Below, piece after piece: positions 1 through 6,980 of a DNA stretch of 14,138 nucleotides (position 1 is its first letter; each line of letters begins with the position of its first letter). The notes under the pieces are model-generated. The model saw only the letters and a list, made by a program, of their open reading frames with translations. It had not been told where the DNA came from and made no database searches. The position numbers and the translations under genes were made by a program. Source of the DNA: Campylobacterales bacterium (GTDB lineage Bacteria > Campylobacterota > Campylobacteria > Campylobacterales > QNZT01); contig JALWKJ010000164.1 of assembly GCA_027081495.1 (NCBI GenBank), positions 1 through 14,138 of the forward strand, written 5' to 3'.

Positions 1-1
1 A

Positions 2-685
2 ATCGCTTCGCCTTCAAAAAGTATTGTCGATTTTATGCAAATAGAGGATTATAGTGAAGAAAATATGTTAAATTCCGGTCTTTATCAAATACGAAACAAT
101 CTTTATATGATCCCCGGTATTCAGTCGCATATGGATCGTGAAGAGATTATCGGCGGTGAAAACGAACAGAAAATCATCAACATGATTTATCGGTTAAAAA
201 ATATGTTTGATTTTGTCATTATCGACGGGGGACTTGCAAAAGATAGTGAACTTCAAATCGCGATCGAGGAGATTTCGGATAAAATATTTATAGTTACGGA
301 ACTAACTACCATTCATGTATCCGTATTGCAGACATATTATGAGCTTATGAAAAAAGCCGGATGGAAAGATAAGATCAAAATAGTTTTAAATAGAGAAGAT
401 TCACAAAACGCAATTTCCATAAAAGACGCAAGCGAAATTTTAAATAGTAAAAACAGTAAAGATATAACTTTTGACATACATATTCCAAACGGCGGCGACT
501 ATATAAGAGAATGTTGGAATTTCGGTAAACTCATAACAAACGAATATCCAAATGTCAAATTTTCAAAAGCAATTAAAGAGAGTCGTTTTTATTCCGATTT
601 AGAGTTAGGGTTTTCCGACGATATGAAAAAGCCTTCATTGTTTAAAAAGTTTTTTTCCAGGAGTCTTGCCGGCTCTAAAACTTGA
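2..685 (+). CDS. tadZ: Tad pilus assembly protein TadZ/CpaE, MinD-like ATPase fold, 5'-partial
   Basis: The reading frame is open to the left edge: codons before the ATG at 35 read IASPSKSIVDF. The gene therefore starts outside the window and that ATG is internal. The visible part matches the C-terminal two thirds of the CpaE/TadZ family (receiver-like domain plus MinD/ParA-like ATPase), which places the Tad apparatus at a cell pole or focus. A strand ending in the acidic VIIDGG motif (about nt 215-232) fits the Walker-B-like strand of this fold. Next come a 'TELTTIHVSVLQ' helix and a 'KIVLNRE' strand typical of MinD relatives. The P-loop is off the edge and cannot be judged. The tail is basic (KKPSLFKKFFSR). 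The stop lies 13 bases before tadA, so it is the upstream member of the tad operon. Family assignment is by pattern and context, so TadZ is likely but not proven. Confidence 0.82.
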   Translation: MASPSKSIVDFMQIEDYSEENMLNSGLYQIRNNLYMIPGIQSHMDREEIIGGENEQKIINMIYRLKNMFDFVIIDGGLAKDSELQIAIEEISDKIFIVTELTTIHVSVLQTYYELMKKAGWKDKIKIVLNREDSQNAISIKDASEILNSKNSKDITFDIHIPNGGDYIRECWNFGKLITNEYPNVKFSKAIKESRFYSDLELGFSDDMKKPSLFKKFFSRSLAGSKT

Positions 686-698
686 AAGAGAGAGGTAG

Positions 699-2279
699 AT
701 GGGGTTAAAAGAGGCGATAGCGAAAAAAAATAAGATTCAACATGAAGATTTTAAGGAAACGGGAGGATTTCTAAAAAGCGTTTATGAACAAACCGGCGTT
801 CGTGAAAAAAAATCCGATAGTCTGCAATTTCCGGAAATCTATACTTTTCCGGCGCTTTTTAATATGGCGCATAACATTTATGACGACTTCATCTCTCGCC
901 TCAAAACCGATGAAAATATATCTGAAGATAAGCTTCGCCAAACTATTCCCGATTTTCTCGCCGATCACTATGGCGATGTTTCTCCGCTTCAAAGTGCTGC
1001 TATGAAAAACGAGATGATCAATTTTATAGTTGATCATTTAAAAGGATACGGTCCGATCAGTTCGATCTTTAGAATAGCCGGAGACGGGCTTAATGATATT
1101 ATCATAAATACTAAAGATTATGTCGATGTTATTTATAACGGTAAAACCATAGCTACGCCGTATCGATTTAAAAGCGAGAGCGACTTAAGACGGGTAATAG
1201 ATAAAATGCTCGGTGAAAACAATAGAAAAATAGACGATGCGCATCCCATCGCTTCAAGCAAACTAAAAGACGGTTCCAGAATAGAAGTTCAAATTCCTCC
1301 TATCGCCGCAAACAACGGAAGTTGTCTTACTCTTAGAAAGTTCAGAGATGTTCCTCTCTTTTTGGAGCAGATTATCAAAAGCGGTCAGATGGATATGAAA
1401 ATGGCGTATTTTTTGGTAAAAGCTATTCAAGGAAAATTAAATATCATCGTTTCCGGCGGTACGAGCTCCGGGAAAACTACATTTTTAAATACAATGACTC
1501 GTTTTATAGATGAAGGCGATCAGCTTTTGACCATAGAAGATACAAAAGAGATCATGCCTCAGATGCCGTGTCATAGTGTCAGAGCGTATGAAGCCAGACC
1601 CGCAAACGAAGAGGGGCAAGGAGAGATTACTCTTGAATTGCTTCTTAGATCGGCGCTTCGTTCGAGTCCAAGAAGAATCATAGTGGGAGAGTGCAGAGGC
1701 GGTGAAATAGTGGTTATGCTAAACGCCATGAATACCGGGCACCCCGGTTCTATGACGACGGTTCATGCAGATGATACGAAAGAAGCGATTGTTAGAATTG
1801 AAAATATGTATCTTGAAGCTAGACCTACCGCGAACAGCGATTTTATAAGAGCTCAAATCGTAAGCGCCGTAGATTTGATTGTTCAGCTTGTACGATTTCC
1901 GGACGGTACTAGAAAAGTTGTAAAAATATCGGAAGTAGAAAAACGAATAGAAGAGGGCGGGGTGGTCTCTTTGCTTGATATTTACTCGTTTAAAAGAGAG
2001 ATGACGCTTGAGGACGATAAAAAGACTAGAGGCGCTCATATAGCTATGTCAACGCCCTCGCGAGCGATCACAAAGATGAATATGTACGGTATAGATATCG
2101 ATAAAAGAGTTTTTGACGATGATTTTGTGATGGAAAAAGAGATGCTTATAGAAGAGCTTGAAAAATTTATGCCAAATGTCATGTGCGGGTGGAAAGATGA
2201 GTTTGTAAAAGATATGTTTCATAACGATCCCGAACTTTTTGAGAGATGGCCGCACTTGGCAAATTTGCTCGCACAGTGA
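699..2279 (+). CDS. tadA: Tad pilus secretion ATPase TadA/CpaF
   Basis: Hexameric cytoplasmic ATPase of the type II/IV secretion superfamily (CpaF/TadA branch) that powers Flp pilus assembly and possibly retraction. All core motifs are visible: Walker A GGTSSGKTT at residues 253-261, acidic box EDTKE at 280-284, Walker B region IIVGECRGGE at 327-336, and His box GHPGSMTTVHA at 347-357. The N-terminal domain (about 90-215) has the typical 'IVDHLKGYGPI' and 'DGSRIEVQIPP' segments. At 526 residues it is longer than many CpaF proteins. About 75 residues follow the usual end of the catalytic domain and include an acidic helix ending ERWPHLANLLAQ. An AGAGG-type ribosome site precedes the ATG. The gene sits 13 bases after tadZ and 16 before tadB. 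Assignment is very secure. Confidence 0.96.
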   Translation: MGLKEAIAKKNKIQHEDFKETGGFLKSVYEQTGVREKKSDSLQFPEIYTFPALFNMAHNIYDDFISRLKTDENISEDKLRQTIPDFLADHYGDVSPLQSAAMKNEMINFIVDHLKGYGPISSIFRIAGDGLNDIIINTKDYVDVIYNGKTIATPYRFKSESDLRRVIDKMLGENNRKIDDAHPIASSKLKDGSRIEVQIPPIAANNGSCLTLRKFRDVPLFLEQIIKSGQMDMKMAYFLVKAIQGKLNIIVSGGTSSGKTTFLNTMTRFIDEGDQLLTIEDTKEIMPQMPCHSVRAYEARPANEEGQGEITLELLLRSALRSSPRRIIVGECRGGEIVVMLNAMNTGHPGSMTTVHADDTKEAIVRIENMYLEARPTANSDFIRAQIVSAVDLIVQLVRFPDGTRKVVKISEVEKRIEEGGVVSLLDIYSFKREMTLEDDKKTRGAHIAMSTPSRAITKMNMYGIDIDKRVFDDDFVMEKEMLIEELEKFMPNVMCGWKDEFVKDMFHNDPELFERWPHLANLLAQ

Positions 2280-2295
2280 AAAGAAGGATTTATAG

Positions 2296-3231
2296 ATGAC
2301 TCTAACTTACGGTATGATAGCGTTTTTACTTGTTTCTTCTTTGCTGTTTTCACTGTTTGTCGTTTTTTGTGCTGTTTATATAAAACAGAGAATCGATGAG
2401 GTAAAGCTTAAAAAAGTTCTTTTGCAAAAAAAAGAATCGATTTTAAATCAGCAAAATAACGAAGAGAAAAAGAGCGGTACTTTTTTGAAAAAAATTGAAA
2501 AAAATTTGTATTATGCCGGGTTGGATATGTTAAGTCCTCCTCTTTTTATAACTATCGTAATTTTTTGCGGTTTTATGGGCGCCGTGATTTTTTATATGAT
2601 TTTTGACAATTTATTCGCTATTTTTACGGGCGCTTTTTTAGGCGGGAGTATTCCTTTTAGCATCGAAAACATCTTTATCTCTTTAAGGGTAAAAGAGTTT
2701 AACGAAGCATTGAGCGATGCTATGAGCGTAATAGTAAGAATGATGAGAAACGGCGTCGGTTTTGAGATAGCGTTAAAGAGAGCGGTTGAAATTTCTCAGT
2801 CAAAACTTTTTCAGACTCTTTTTTCAAAATATCTTTCTCAAAAAGATGTCATCTCACAAGAGAAAGCTTTTGAAAATATGTACAGATATATCGATTCGCC
2901 GGAACTTAGGATTTTCGGATTGGCAATCGGTATAGGAAAGAGTTCCGGCGGTAAATTTTCAAATACTCTCGAAAAATTGGAACACTCTATAAAACAAAGA
3001 GTTCTTTTGCAGAGAAAAGTTACGGTCGCCACTAGAGAGGCGAAGGTAGGCAGTTATCTGATTGTCGCACTTTTAATTTTTTTATTTTTTATTTTAAATT
3101 CTAATTTCGACGGCAAGATAGCGGAGCATTTTTTTCACACAAAAGGCGGAAAATTCGAGATGTTGCTTATACTTGTCTGGGTGGGATTCGGACTTTTTAT
3201 AAACGCAAAAATGACAAAGGTAAAAAGGTGA
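2296..3231 (+). CDS. tadB: Tad pilus inner-membrane platform protein TadB
   Basis: Polytopic inner-membrane platform protein of the T2SSF/GspF family that works with TadC as the base on which the TadA ATPase assembles the pilus. Of its 311 residues, helices are visible at about 6-29, 82-103 and 105-125, then at 252-268 and 288-304. Between the two sets lies the cytoplasmic helical T2SSF domain (about 135-250) with 'EALSDAMSVIVRMMRNGVGFEIAL' character, namely the Leu/Met-rich helix plus the G-x-x-x-E-x-A turn seen in the family. AAGGA at 2284-2288 precedes the ATG. Its TGA overlaps the GTG of the next gene, so tadB and tadC are translationally coupled. TadB rather than TadC is inferred from gene order (directly after tadA) and the long N-terminal region. 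Confidence 0.92.
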   Translation: MTLTYGMIAFLLVSSLLFSLFVVFCAVYIKQRIDEVKLKKVLLQKKESILNQQNNEEKKSGTFLKKIEKNLYYAGLDMLSPPLFITIVIFCGFMGAVIFYMIFDNLFAIFTGAFLGGSIPFSIENIFISLRVKEFNEALSDAMSVIVRMMRNGVGFEIALKRAVEISQSKLFQTLFSKYLSQKDVISQEKAFENMYRYIDSPELRIFGLAIGIGKSSGGKFSNTLEKLEHSIKQRVLLQRKVTVATREAKVGSYLIVALLIFLFFILNSNFDGKIAEHFFHTKGGKFEMLLILVWVGFGLFINAKMTKVKR

Positions 3232-4082
3232 TCGGCTATATCCTTTTGGTTAGCGTCGTTTTGCTCGGCATAATCGCGGGACGGCTTATATATAGCCATT
3301 ATCGCCGCACGCGGTATATTAACTCCGTAATCCGTACTTTAAAAAAGAACAACCGGACTAAAAATACTATTATAGAACATAAGGGAAAAGATAAAAAGAA
3401 CAAATCGAAAAAAGAGGAGCTTAAATGGAAGCTGCTTCAAGCGGGAATAACTCAAAAAGAGTATTTTGAGACGAAAATGGCGATTTACGCTTTTGGCGTA
3501 TTTATGGTCGTATTCGCTTTTTTCTTTTTTGAAAAAGATACGGCGATAATGATAGCCTTAAGCGGAATAGTAATAGCCGCATTTGCGCCCTCTTTTTATC
3601 TTGAAAGCGCAAAGAGTGAAAGAGTTAAAAAAATTGATCATGATCTTTCGAGTTTTCTGGATTTAATCGTGATCATGCTTGAAGCGGGAGCAGGCTTGAA
3701 AAACGCCTTAAATTTTGTGGCCAAAAACGGCGATAAGGTTTTCTCCGAACTGCTAATAAACGAAATAAAGATTTTAGAGACGGAATTGAGTAATTATGAC
3801 TCTCAAACGGCATACGACAACCTCGCAAAACGCACGGGGAGTAAATATATAATCTCAATGGTCGATTTTCTTAAATTGGCTGAAGAGACCGGAATGGGTG
3901 TCAAGAGTATTTTTGAAAATCAGGCAAAAGAGATTAAAGACGCCGAATTTTTTGAAGTAGAAAAGAAAGCTGCAACCGTAAATCTGGCTTTGACGCTGGT
4001 AGTATTTTTATTTTTATTGCCGGCATTGGCGGCTTTTATCATATTGCCGATGCGCTCCGGTAATATCATGGGAGGATTTTGA
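3228..4082 (+). CDS. tadC: Tad pilus inner-membrane platform protein TadC
   Basis: Second T2SSF-family platform protein, 284 residues, predicted partner of TadB in the inner membrane. The start is GTG at 3228, overlapping the tadB stop (GTGA). No better in-frame start is near, and ACAAAGG about 7 bases upstream may serve as the ribosome site. Helices lie at about 2-20, 84-101, 104-125 and 251-273. A very basic linker (about 41-68, Lys-rich) separates the first helix from the rest. The T2SSF domain (about 138-250) has 'FLDLIVIMLEAGAGLKNAL' and 'LAEETGMG', the repeated pattern of the family. The C-terminus ends just inside or after the last helix (RSGNIMGGF). Its TGA overlaps the start of cpaB. 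Confidence 0.92.
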   Translation: MIGYILLVSVVLLGIIAGRLIYSHYRRTRYINSVIRTLKKNNRTKNTIIEHKGKDKKNKSKKEELKWKLLQAGITQKEYFETKMAIYAFGVFMVVFAFFFFEKDTAIMIALSGIVIAAFAPSFYLESAKSERVKKIDHDLSSFLDLIVIMLEAGAGLKNALNFVAKNGDKVFSELLINEIKILETELSNYDSQTAYDNLAKRTGSKYIISMVDFLKLAEETGMGVKSIFENQAKEIKDAEFFEVEKKAATVNLALTLVVFLFLLPALAAFIILPMRSGNIMGGF

Positions 4083-4984
4083 TGAGAGACATAAAGCTTT
4101 ATATGATTGTAGCTCTGCTTTTTTTGCTTATCGTTAGTTTGGGCGGAGTCTATTATGTCTATCAGCAAAATCTTTATATGCAGAAAAAACAGCATCAAAG
4201 CGTTAGGGTCGTAGTCGCTAAGAAAAAGATTTCTCAAAATAAAATAATCACGAAGGACGATTTGAAAGTTGTCGAATTTCAAAAATCCATGACGCCTTTT
4301 AGAGTTTTGGTAAAGAGTGAAATTATAGGAAAATACGCCGCGGTCGAAATTTATGAAAACGAACCTATAAGAGAAGAGAAAATTACAAAGATATTGGAGC
4401 AAAAAGAAGCAAACTCGACTTCCACGGCTAAAAAAGCGAAATATGATCTTTACAACATTTCATCAAAGCTGTTTAGAAATCCAAACTATATGCTAAAAAG
4501 CGGAGATCTTATAGATATTGTCGGGGTATGGAAAGATGAAAAAGATAAGTTTATTGTAAAATATATAGCTACTAATACCGAGATTTTCGGCTTTTTATTT
4601 CAGGGTGTTTTAGAAGATAGCGCGCTTAAAATAAGTGAGAGAGTCGTAAAAGATAAAAGGAAAAAAGAAGTCAAAACAACGCTTTATCGATATGCGGACG
4701 AATTGCTCTTGGATACGAGGGCAAATATCGTCAAAGCGATTATAGAGGCTCATAACAGAGGCGATCAGCTTTGGATGGTTTTAAGTGGAGATAAAGATAA
4801 AGAAAAAATTATTAAAAGCATCAAAGAGTCCGCGAAAGAACAGGAGCCGAAAGTAATAAAGAGTTTAAAAATTCAAAAAACCGTTATCCCAAAACCCATG
4901 AAAAAAGTAAAATATAAAAGCTTTCAAAAAGCAACCATATCGTACGGAGCGGATGAATATAAAAGCGTTACGGTCTGGAGATGA
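4082..4984 (+). CDS. cpaB: Tad pilus assembly protein CpaB/RcpC, SAF domain
   Basis: Periplasmic component of the Tad machine, 300 residues, anchored by one N-terminal helix (about 6-27). A SAF domain follows (about 41-104; 'VVVAKKKISQNKIITKDDL', then 'IGKYAAVEIYENEPI'), as in CpaB/RcpC. The RcpC-like part (about 118-240) contains 'LKSGDLIDIVGVW' and 'VLSGDKDKEKI', and a basic tail ends TVWR. Family members are thought to stabilise or gate the secretin. I chose the ATG at 4082 over the TTG three bases earlier because GGAGG at 4071-4075 then has a 6-base spacer. The ATG overlaps the tadC TGA by one base. The tail overlaps the next gene. Confidence 0.87.
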   Translation: MRDIKLYMIVALLFLLIVSLGGVYYVYQQNLYMQKKQHQSVRVVVAKKKISQNKIITKDDLKVVEFQKSMTPFRVLVKSEIIGKYAAVEIYENEPIREEKITKILEQKEANSTSTAKKAKYDLYNISSKLFRNPNYMLKSGDLIDIVGVWKDEKDKFIVKYIATNTEIFGFLFQGVLEDSALKISERVVKDKRKKEVKTTLYRYADELLLDTRANIVKAIIEAHNRGDQLWMVLSGDKDKEKIIKSIKESAKEQEPKVIKSLKIQKTVIPKPMKKVKYKSFQKATISYGADEYKSVTVWR

Positions 4985-4989
4985 TGAAG

Positions 4990-5418
4990 ATGAAGAGAAA
5001 AGGCGCGATAGATCAAATTTTGATCATGATGGTGATATTTGTTTTTTTGGTTACACTATTTTTTCTGATTGTCGATTATTCTTCCGTAGCGAAGGTGCAA
5101 AATCAGTTTGATACGGTTTCAAGACAGGGGTCGAGATTGATATCTTTGGGTAAAGAGAGCCAAAAGGTCGCGGATATGATCAACTCTTTGAAAACGAATT
5201 ATTTTAAAAATGTCACTGCTGACGACATCGTTTGCGAAAACAGCGCAAACGATCTTTCAAAAGTGTTTTTTAAAATCGAGGGAAAATTTCACAGCCGCTT
5301 TAAAGAGCTCGGAAACAACGGAGATATAGTTGTGACTTCGACATCCGTGGCATTTAACGAAAATAGTACGGATGAGATAAATTGCAGCGTAGCGCTGATA
5401 AAAAAAGGGACTATGTAA
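4990..5418 (+). CDS. TadE/TadF-like pseudopilin
   Basis: Small single-helix protein with the plan of TadE/TadF minor pseudopilins: a short basic leader (MKRKG), then a hydrophobic helix (about 6-29). After it comes 'VDYSSVAKVQNQFDTVSRQGSRL', equivalent to the amphipathic segment following the helix in TadE, and then a periplasmic domain of about 90 residues. Prepilin peptidase could cut after Gly5. Mature residues would be A-I-D-Q-I, so Glu at +5 is absent. Two Cys (82 and 132) could form a disulfide. Three in-frame ATGs occur (4981, 4984, 4990). GGAG at 4977-4980 abuts the first, so 4990 (9-base spacer, 142 residues) is preferred. From 4981 it would be 145 residues. It lies between cpaB and cpaC and touches cpaC. 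The TadE/F role is inferred from architecture and position. Confidence 0.72.
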   Translation: MKRKGAIDQILIMMVIFVFLVTLFFLIVDYSSVAKVQNQFDTVSRQGSRLISLGKESQKVADMINSLKTNYFKNVTADDIVCENSANDLSKVFFKIEGKFHSRFKELGNNGDIVVTSTSVAFNENSTDEINCSVALIKKGTM

Positions 5419-6597
5419 ATGTTTAGAATAGGATTGATATTTTTTATGCTCACAACAATACTCTTTTCCCAAGAGTATAGCTTTACAAAACAAGAATACC
5501 TGATAATGGATTTAGGAAAAAGGATCAAGTCCGTTAAAGTTTCAAATCATGACATACTTTATGTGGAGTATAATAAAGAAACAAAAAAAGCGTTTACGCA
5601 GTTATTGGTTTACGGTAAAGATTACGGTAAAGCTTTTATCTTCGTAACTTATGCGGACGGGGAAAGCGAGAGTATAAAAGTAAATGTGTTACATGATTTA
5701 AATAGAGTTAAAACGGTATTGAAAAACAGAAATAAGACTTTGTCTTTAGAAGAGTATAACAAAAATAAGTTTATCCTTAAAGGAGATTTCCTAAACGACA
5801 AAGAGAAAAAAAAGACTCTGGATATTTTACATAAAGCCGATATAAACAGCTCAAAGGATCTTATAGATGTAACCGAGGTTGAAAATTTTCCGCCGATAGT
5901 AAAAATTAAAATGTATATCGTCGAAATGAGCAATCAGAGTCTGGACGAGGTAAAATCAAATTTTATTTTAGAAGATATCGTCGGAAAAAATACGATGCAG
6001 ATAAATACGATAGCCGATCAGAGTTTAACGCTTGACGGGATGTTTACTTCCGCTATAAAACATATCGGTTCACGATTTAGTATAACTCATGCGTTGAAAG
6101 TGTTAAAACAAAAACAGTTGGCAAAGATACTCGACGAGTCAACCCTTTATGTTATGGAAGGAGAAAATACGCAATTTCTCTCAGGCGGTACGGTATATGT
6201 CAGAGTGCAAGGGACTACTTCGCAGGGGCAGCCGATATCAGATTTAAAAGAACTTGAATACGGCATAAAGCTGGATGTCAAATTGGATAGATTAAACTCA
6301 AAAAACAAAACGATGCTTTTAAGTATAGATACGCAAAGAACTTCTATAAATTGGGAACAGAAAGTGGATAATATTCCGGGATTCGGTAAAAAATCTATAA
6401 AAACCCGTATGGCGGCAAAAGATGGGCAAATCATAGTTTTAAGCGGGCTTGTCAGTAGTGAAGATTCCAAAATAATTAAAAAAATACCGGTTCTAGGCGA
6501 TATTCCTATCCTTGGAAAACTATTTCGTAGTGAAAGTTTTAAAAAAGGTAAAAGCGAGTTGATGTTTTTTCTAATACCGCAAATTCAAAAATCATAG
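5419..6597 (+). CDS. cpaC: Tad pilus outer-membrane secretin CpaC/RcpA
   Basis: Secretin forming the outer-membrane channel for the pilus. A Sec signal peptide fits residues 1-18 (MFRIGLIFFMLTTILFSQ), with no lipobox Cys. An N-terminal pilus domain (about 20-95) and a BON-like stretch (about 116-152, 'FILKGDFLND') precede the secretin domain (about 215-390). That domain has the 'ALKVLKQKQLAKIL' helix, 'VMEGENTQFLSGG', and the diagnostic signature IPVLGDIPILGKLFRSE at 356-372. At 392 residues it is shorter than many CpaC/RcpA proteins. The start ATG directly abuts the previous stop codon, with AGGG about 9 bases upstream. It is the last gene of the + strand tad operon and is followed by a hairpin. 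Confidence 0.93.
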   Translation: MFRIGLIFFMLTTILFSQEYSFTKQEYLIMDLGKRIKSVKVSNHDILYVEYNKETKKAFTQLLVYGKDYGKAFIFVTYADGESESIKVNVLHDLNRVKTVLKNRNKTLSLEEYNKNKFILKGDFLNDKEKKKTLDILHKADINSSKDLIDVTEVENFPPIVKIKMYIVEMSNQSLDEVKSNFILEDIVGKNTMQINTIADQSLTLDGMFTSAIKHIGSRFSITHALKVLKQKQLAKILDESTLYVMEGENTQFLSGGTVYVRVQGTTSQGQPISDLKELEYGIKLDVKLDRLNSKNKTMLLSIDTQRTSINWEQKVDNIPGFGKKSIKTRMAAKDGQIIVLSGLVSSEDSKIIKKIPVLGDIPILGKLFRSESFKKGKSELMFFLIPQIQKS

Positions 6598-6601
6598 CGA
6601 G

Positions 6602-6630
6602 AAAAAGCAGGCGGTACGCGCCCGCTTTTT
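6602..6630. terminator. Rho-independent terminator, usable from both strands
   Basis: AAAAAGC (6602-6608) pairs with GCTTTTT (6624-6630). Inside, after one A/C mismatch, GGCG (6610-6613) pairs with CGCC (6619-6622) around a 5-base loop. The flanking A-run and T-run make it work in both directions. It begins 4 bases after the cpaC stop and lies 55 bases beyond the stop of the opposing pilin gene, so it probably ends both transcripts. Confidence 0.85.
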
Positions 6631-6684
6631 AGGAGATATTTTCTTGAAAGGATTGAGTTTGTTTGGAGGCAAAGAGTTTTGGCT

Positions 6685-6864
6685 CTAGTTGTTTTTCATA
6701 CTTTGTAAAGATGTGTTTACATCTGTCGTAATCGTATCCTTGGAATTATCCATAAATGTCTTTATTCCGCCGACCGCGCCTACGCCTACCAAGATAAGCA
6801 GTAACGCTACTATAACACCGTTGATACCTTTTGTACTTTTGATACGACTTAAAAACTTTTTCAT
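6685..6864 (-). CDS. Flp-like type IVb pilin, 59 residues
   Basis: A short minus-strand gene reading MKKFLSRIKSTKG, then INGVIVALLLILVGVGAVGG, then a polar tail of about 26 residues ending SLQSMKNN. This is the Flp pilin plan: a basic leader ending in Gly (possible prepilin peptidase cut after Gly13), a single 20-residue hydrophobic helix starting right there, and a short Ser/Thr/Asn-rich C-terminus. AAGGAG lies 6-7 bases before the ATG, and a sigma-28 type promoter lies about 32 bases upstream. It faces the tad operon tail to tail, and the + operon has no other major pilin candidate. The Glu at mature position +5 usual in Flp pilins is missing (I-N-G-V-I). I infer it is the filament subunit of the adjacent Tad system. 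A membrane peptide of other function is possible but less likely. Confidence 0.82.
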   Translation of the reverse strand: MKKFLSRIKSTKGINGVIVALLLILVGVGAVGGIKTFMDNSKDTITTDVNTSLQSMKNN

Positions 6865-6895
6865 TTTTAGCTCCTTTTTAAATGCTTCATAAACT

Positions 6896-6922
6896 AAATC
6901 GGCATAATAGGAGAAAACTTTA
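6896..6922 (-). promoter_or_regulatory. Sigma-28 (FliA) promoter of the Flp-like pilin gene
   Basis: On the minus strand the sequence reads TAAAGTTT (6922-6915), 11 bases, then GCCGATTT (6903-6896). The enterobacterial FliA consensus is TAAAGTTT-N11-GCCGATAA, so all 8 bases of the -35 and 6 of 8 of the -10 match at exact spacing. CGATTT also fits the CGATWT -10 described for Campylobacter/Helicobacter sigma-28. Transcription should begin near 6890, giving a leader of about 26 bases with the AAGGAG site. It lies between the DUF4412-like gene and the pilin ATG, where a promoter is needed. Confidence 0.8.
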
Positions 6923-6980
6923 ACTAAAATCTAAAAAAGTAATAAAAATTTATAATTTATCCGCATAGGTCTTATAATCT

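Noticed and set aside
35..37. ATG at 35 as the tadZ start
   Set aside because: The frame is open to the left edge, and the protein from here would lack the ATP-binding N-terminal half of the family.
2975..2995. Sigma-54-like TTGGAACA inside tadB
   Set aside because: The -12 TTGC half is missing and the site lies within a coding region with no gene start following it.
4079..4081. TTG as the start of cpaB
   Set aside because: Only 3 bases from GGAGG, while the next codon, ATG at 4082, has the better spacing and a typical overlap with the tadC stop.
6644..6688. Possible 14-residue peptide starting at TTG after AGGAG, downstream of the cpaC terminator
   Set aside because: It is too short to support as a gene, starts after a terminator and has no promoter. 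The AGGAG next to the hairpin T-run is probably fortuitous.
6689..6892. Plus-strand open frame of 67 codons after the tad operon
   Set aside because: It is the antisense shadow of the minus-strand pilin gene and its leader. It has no ribosome site, and the protein shows no coherent features, whereas the minus frame has a ribosome site, a promoter and pilin architecture.
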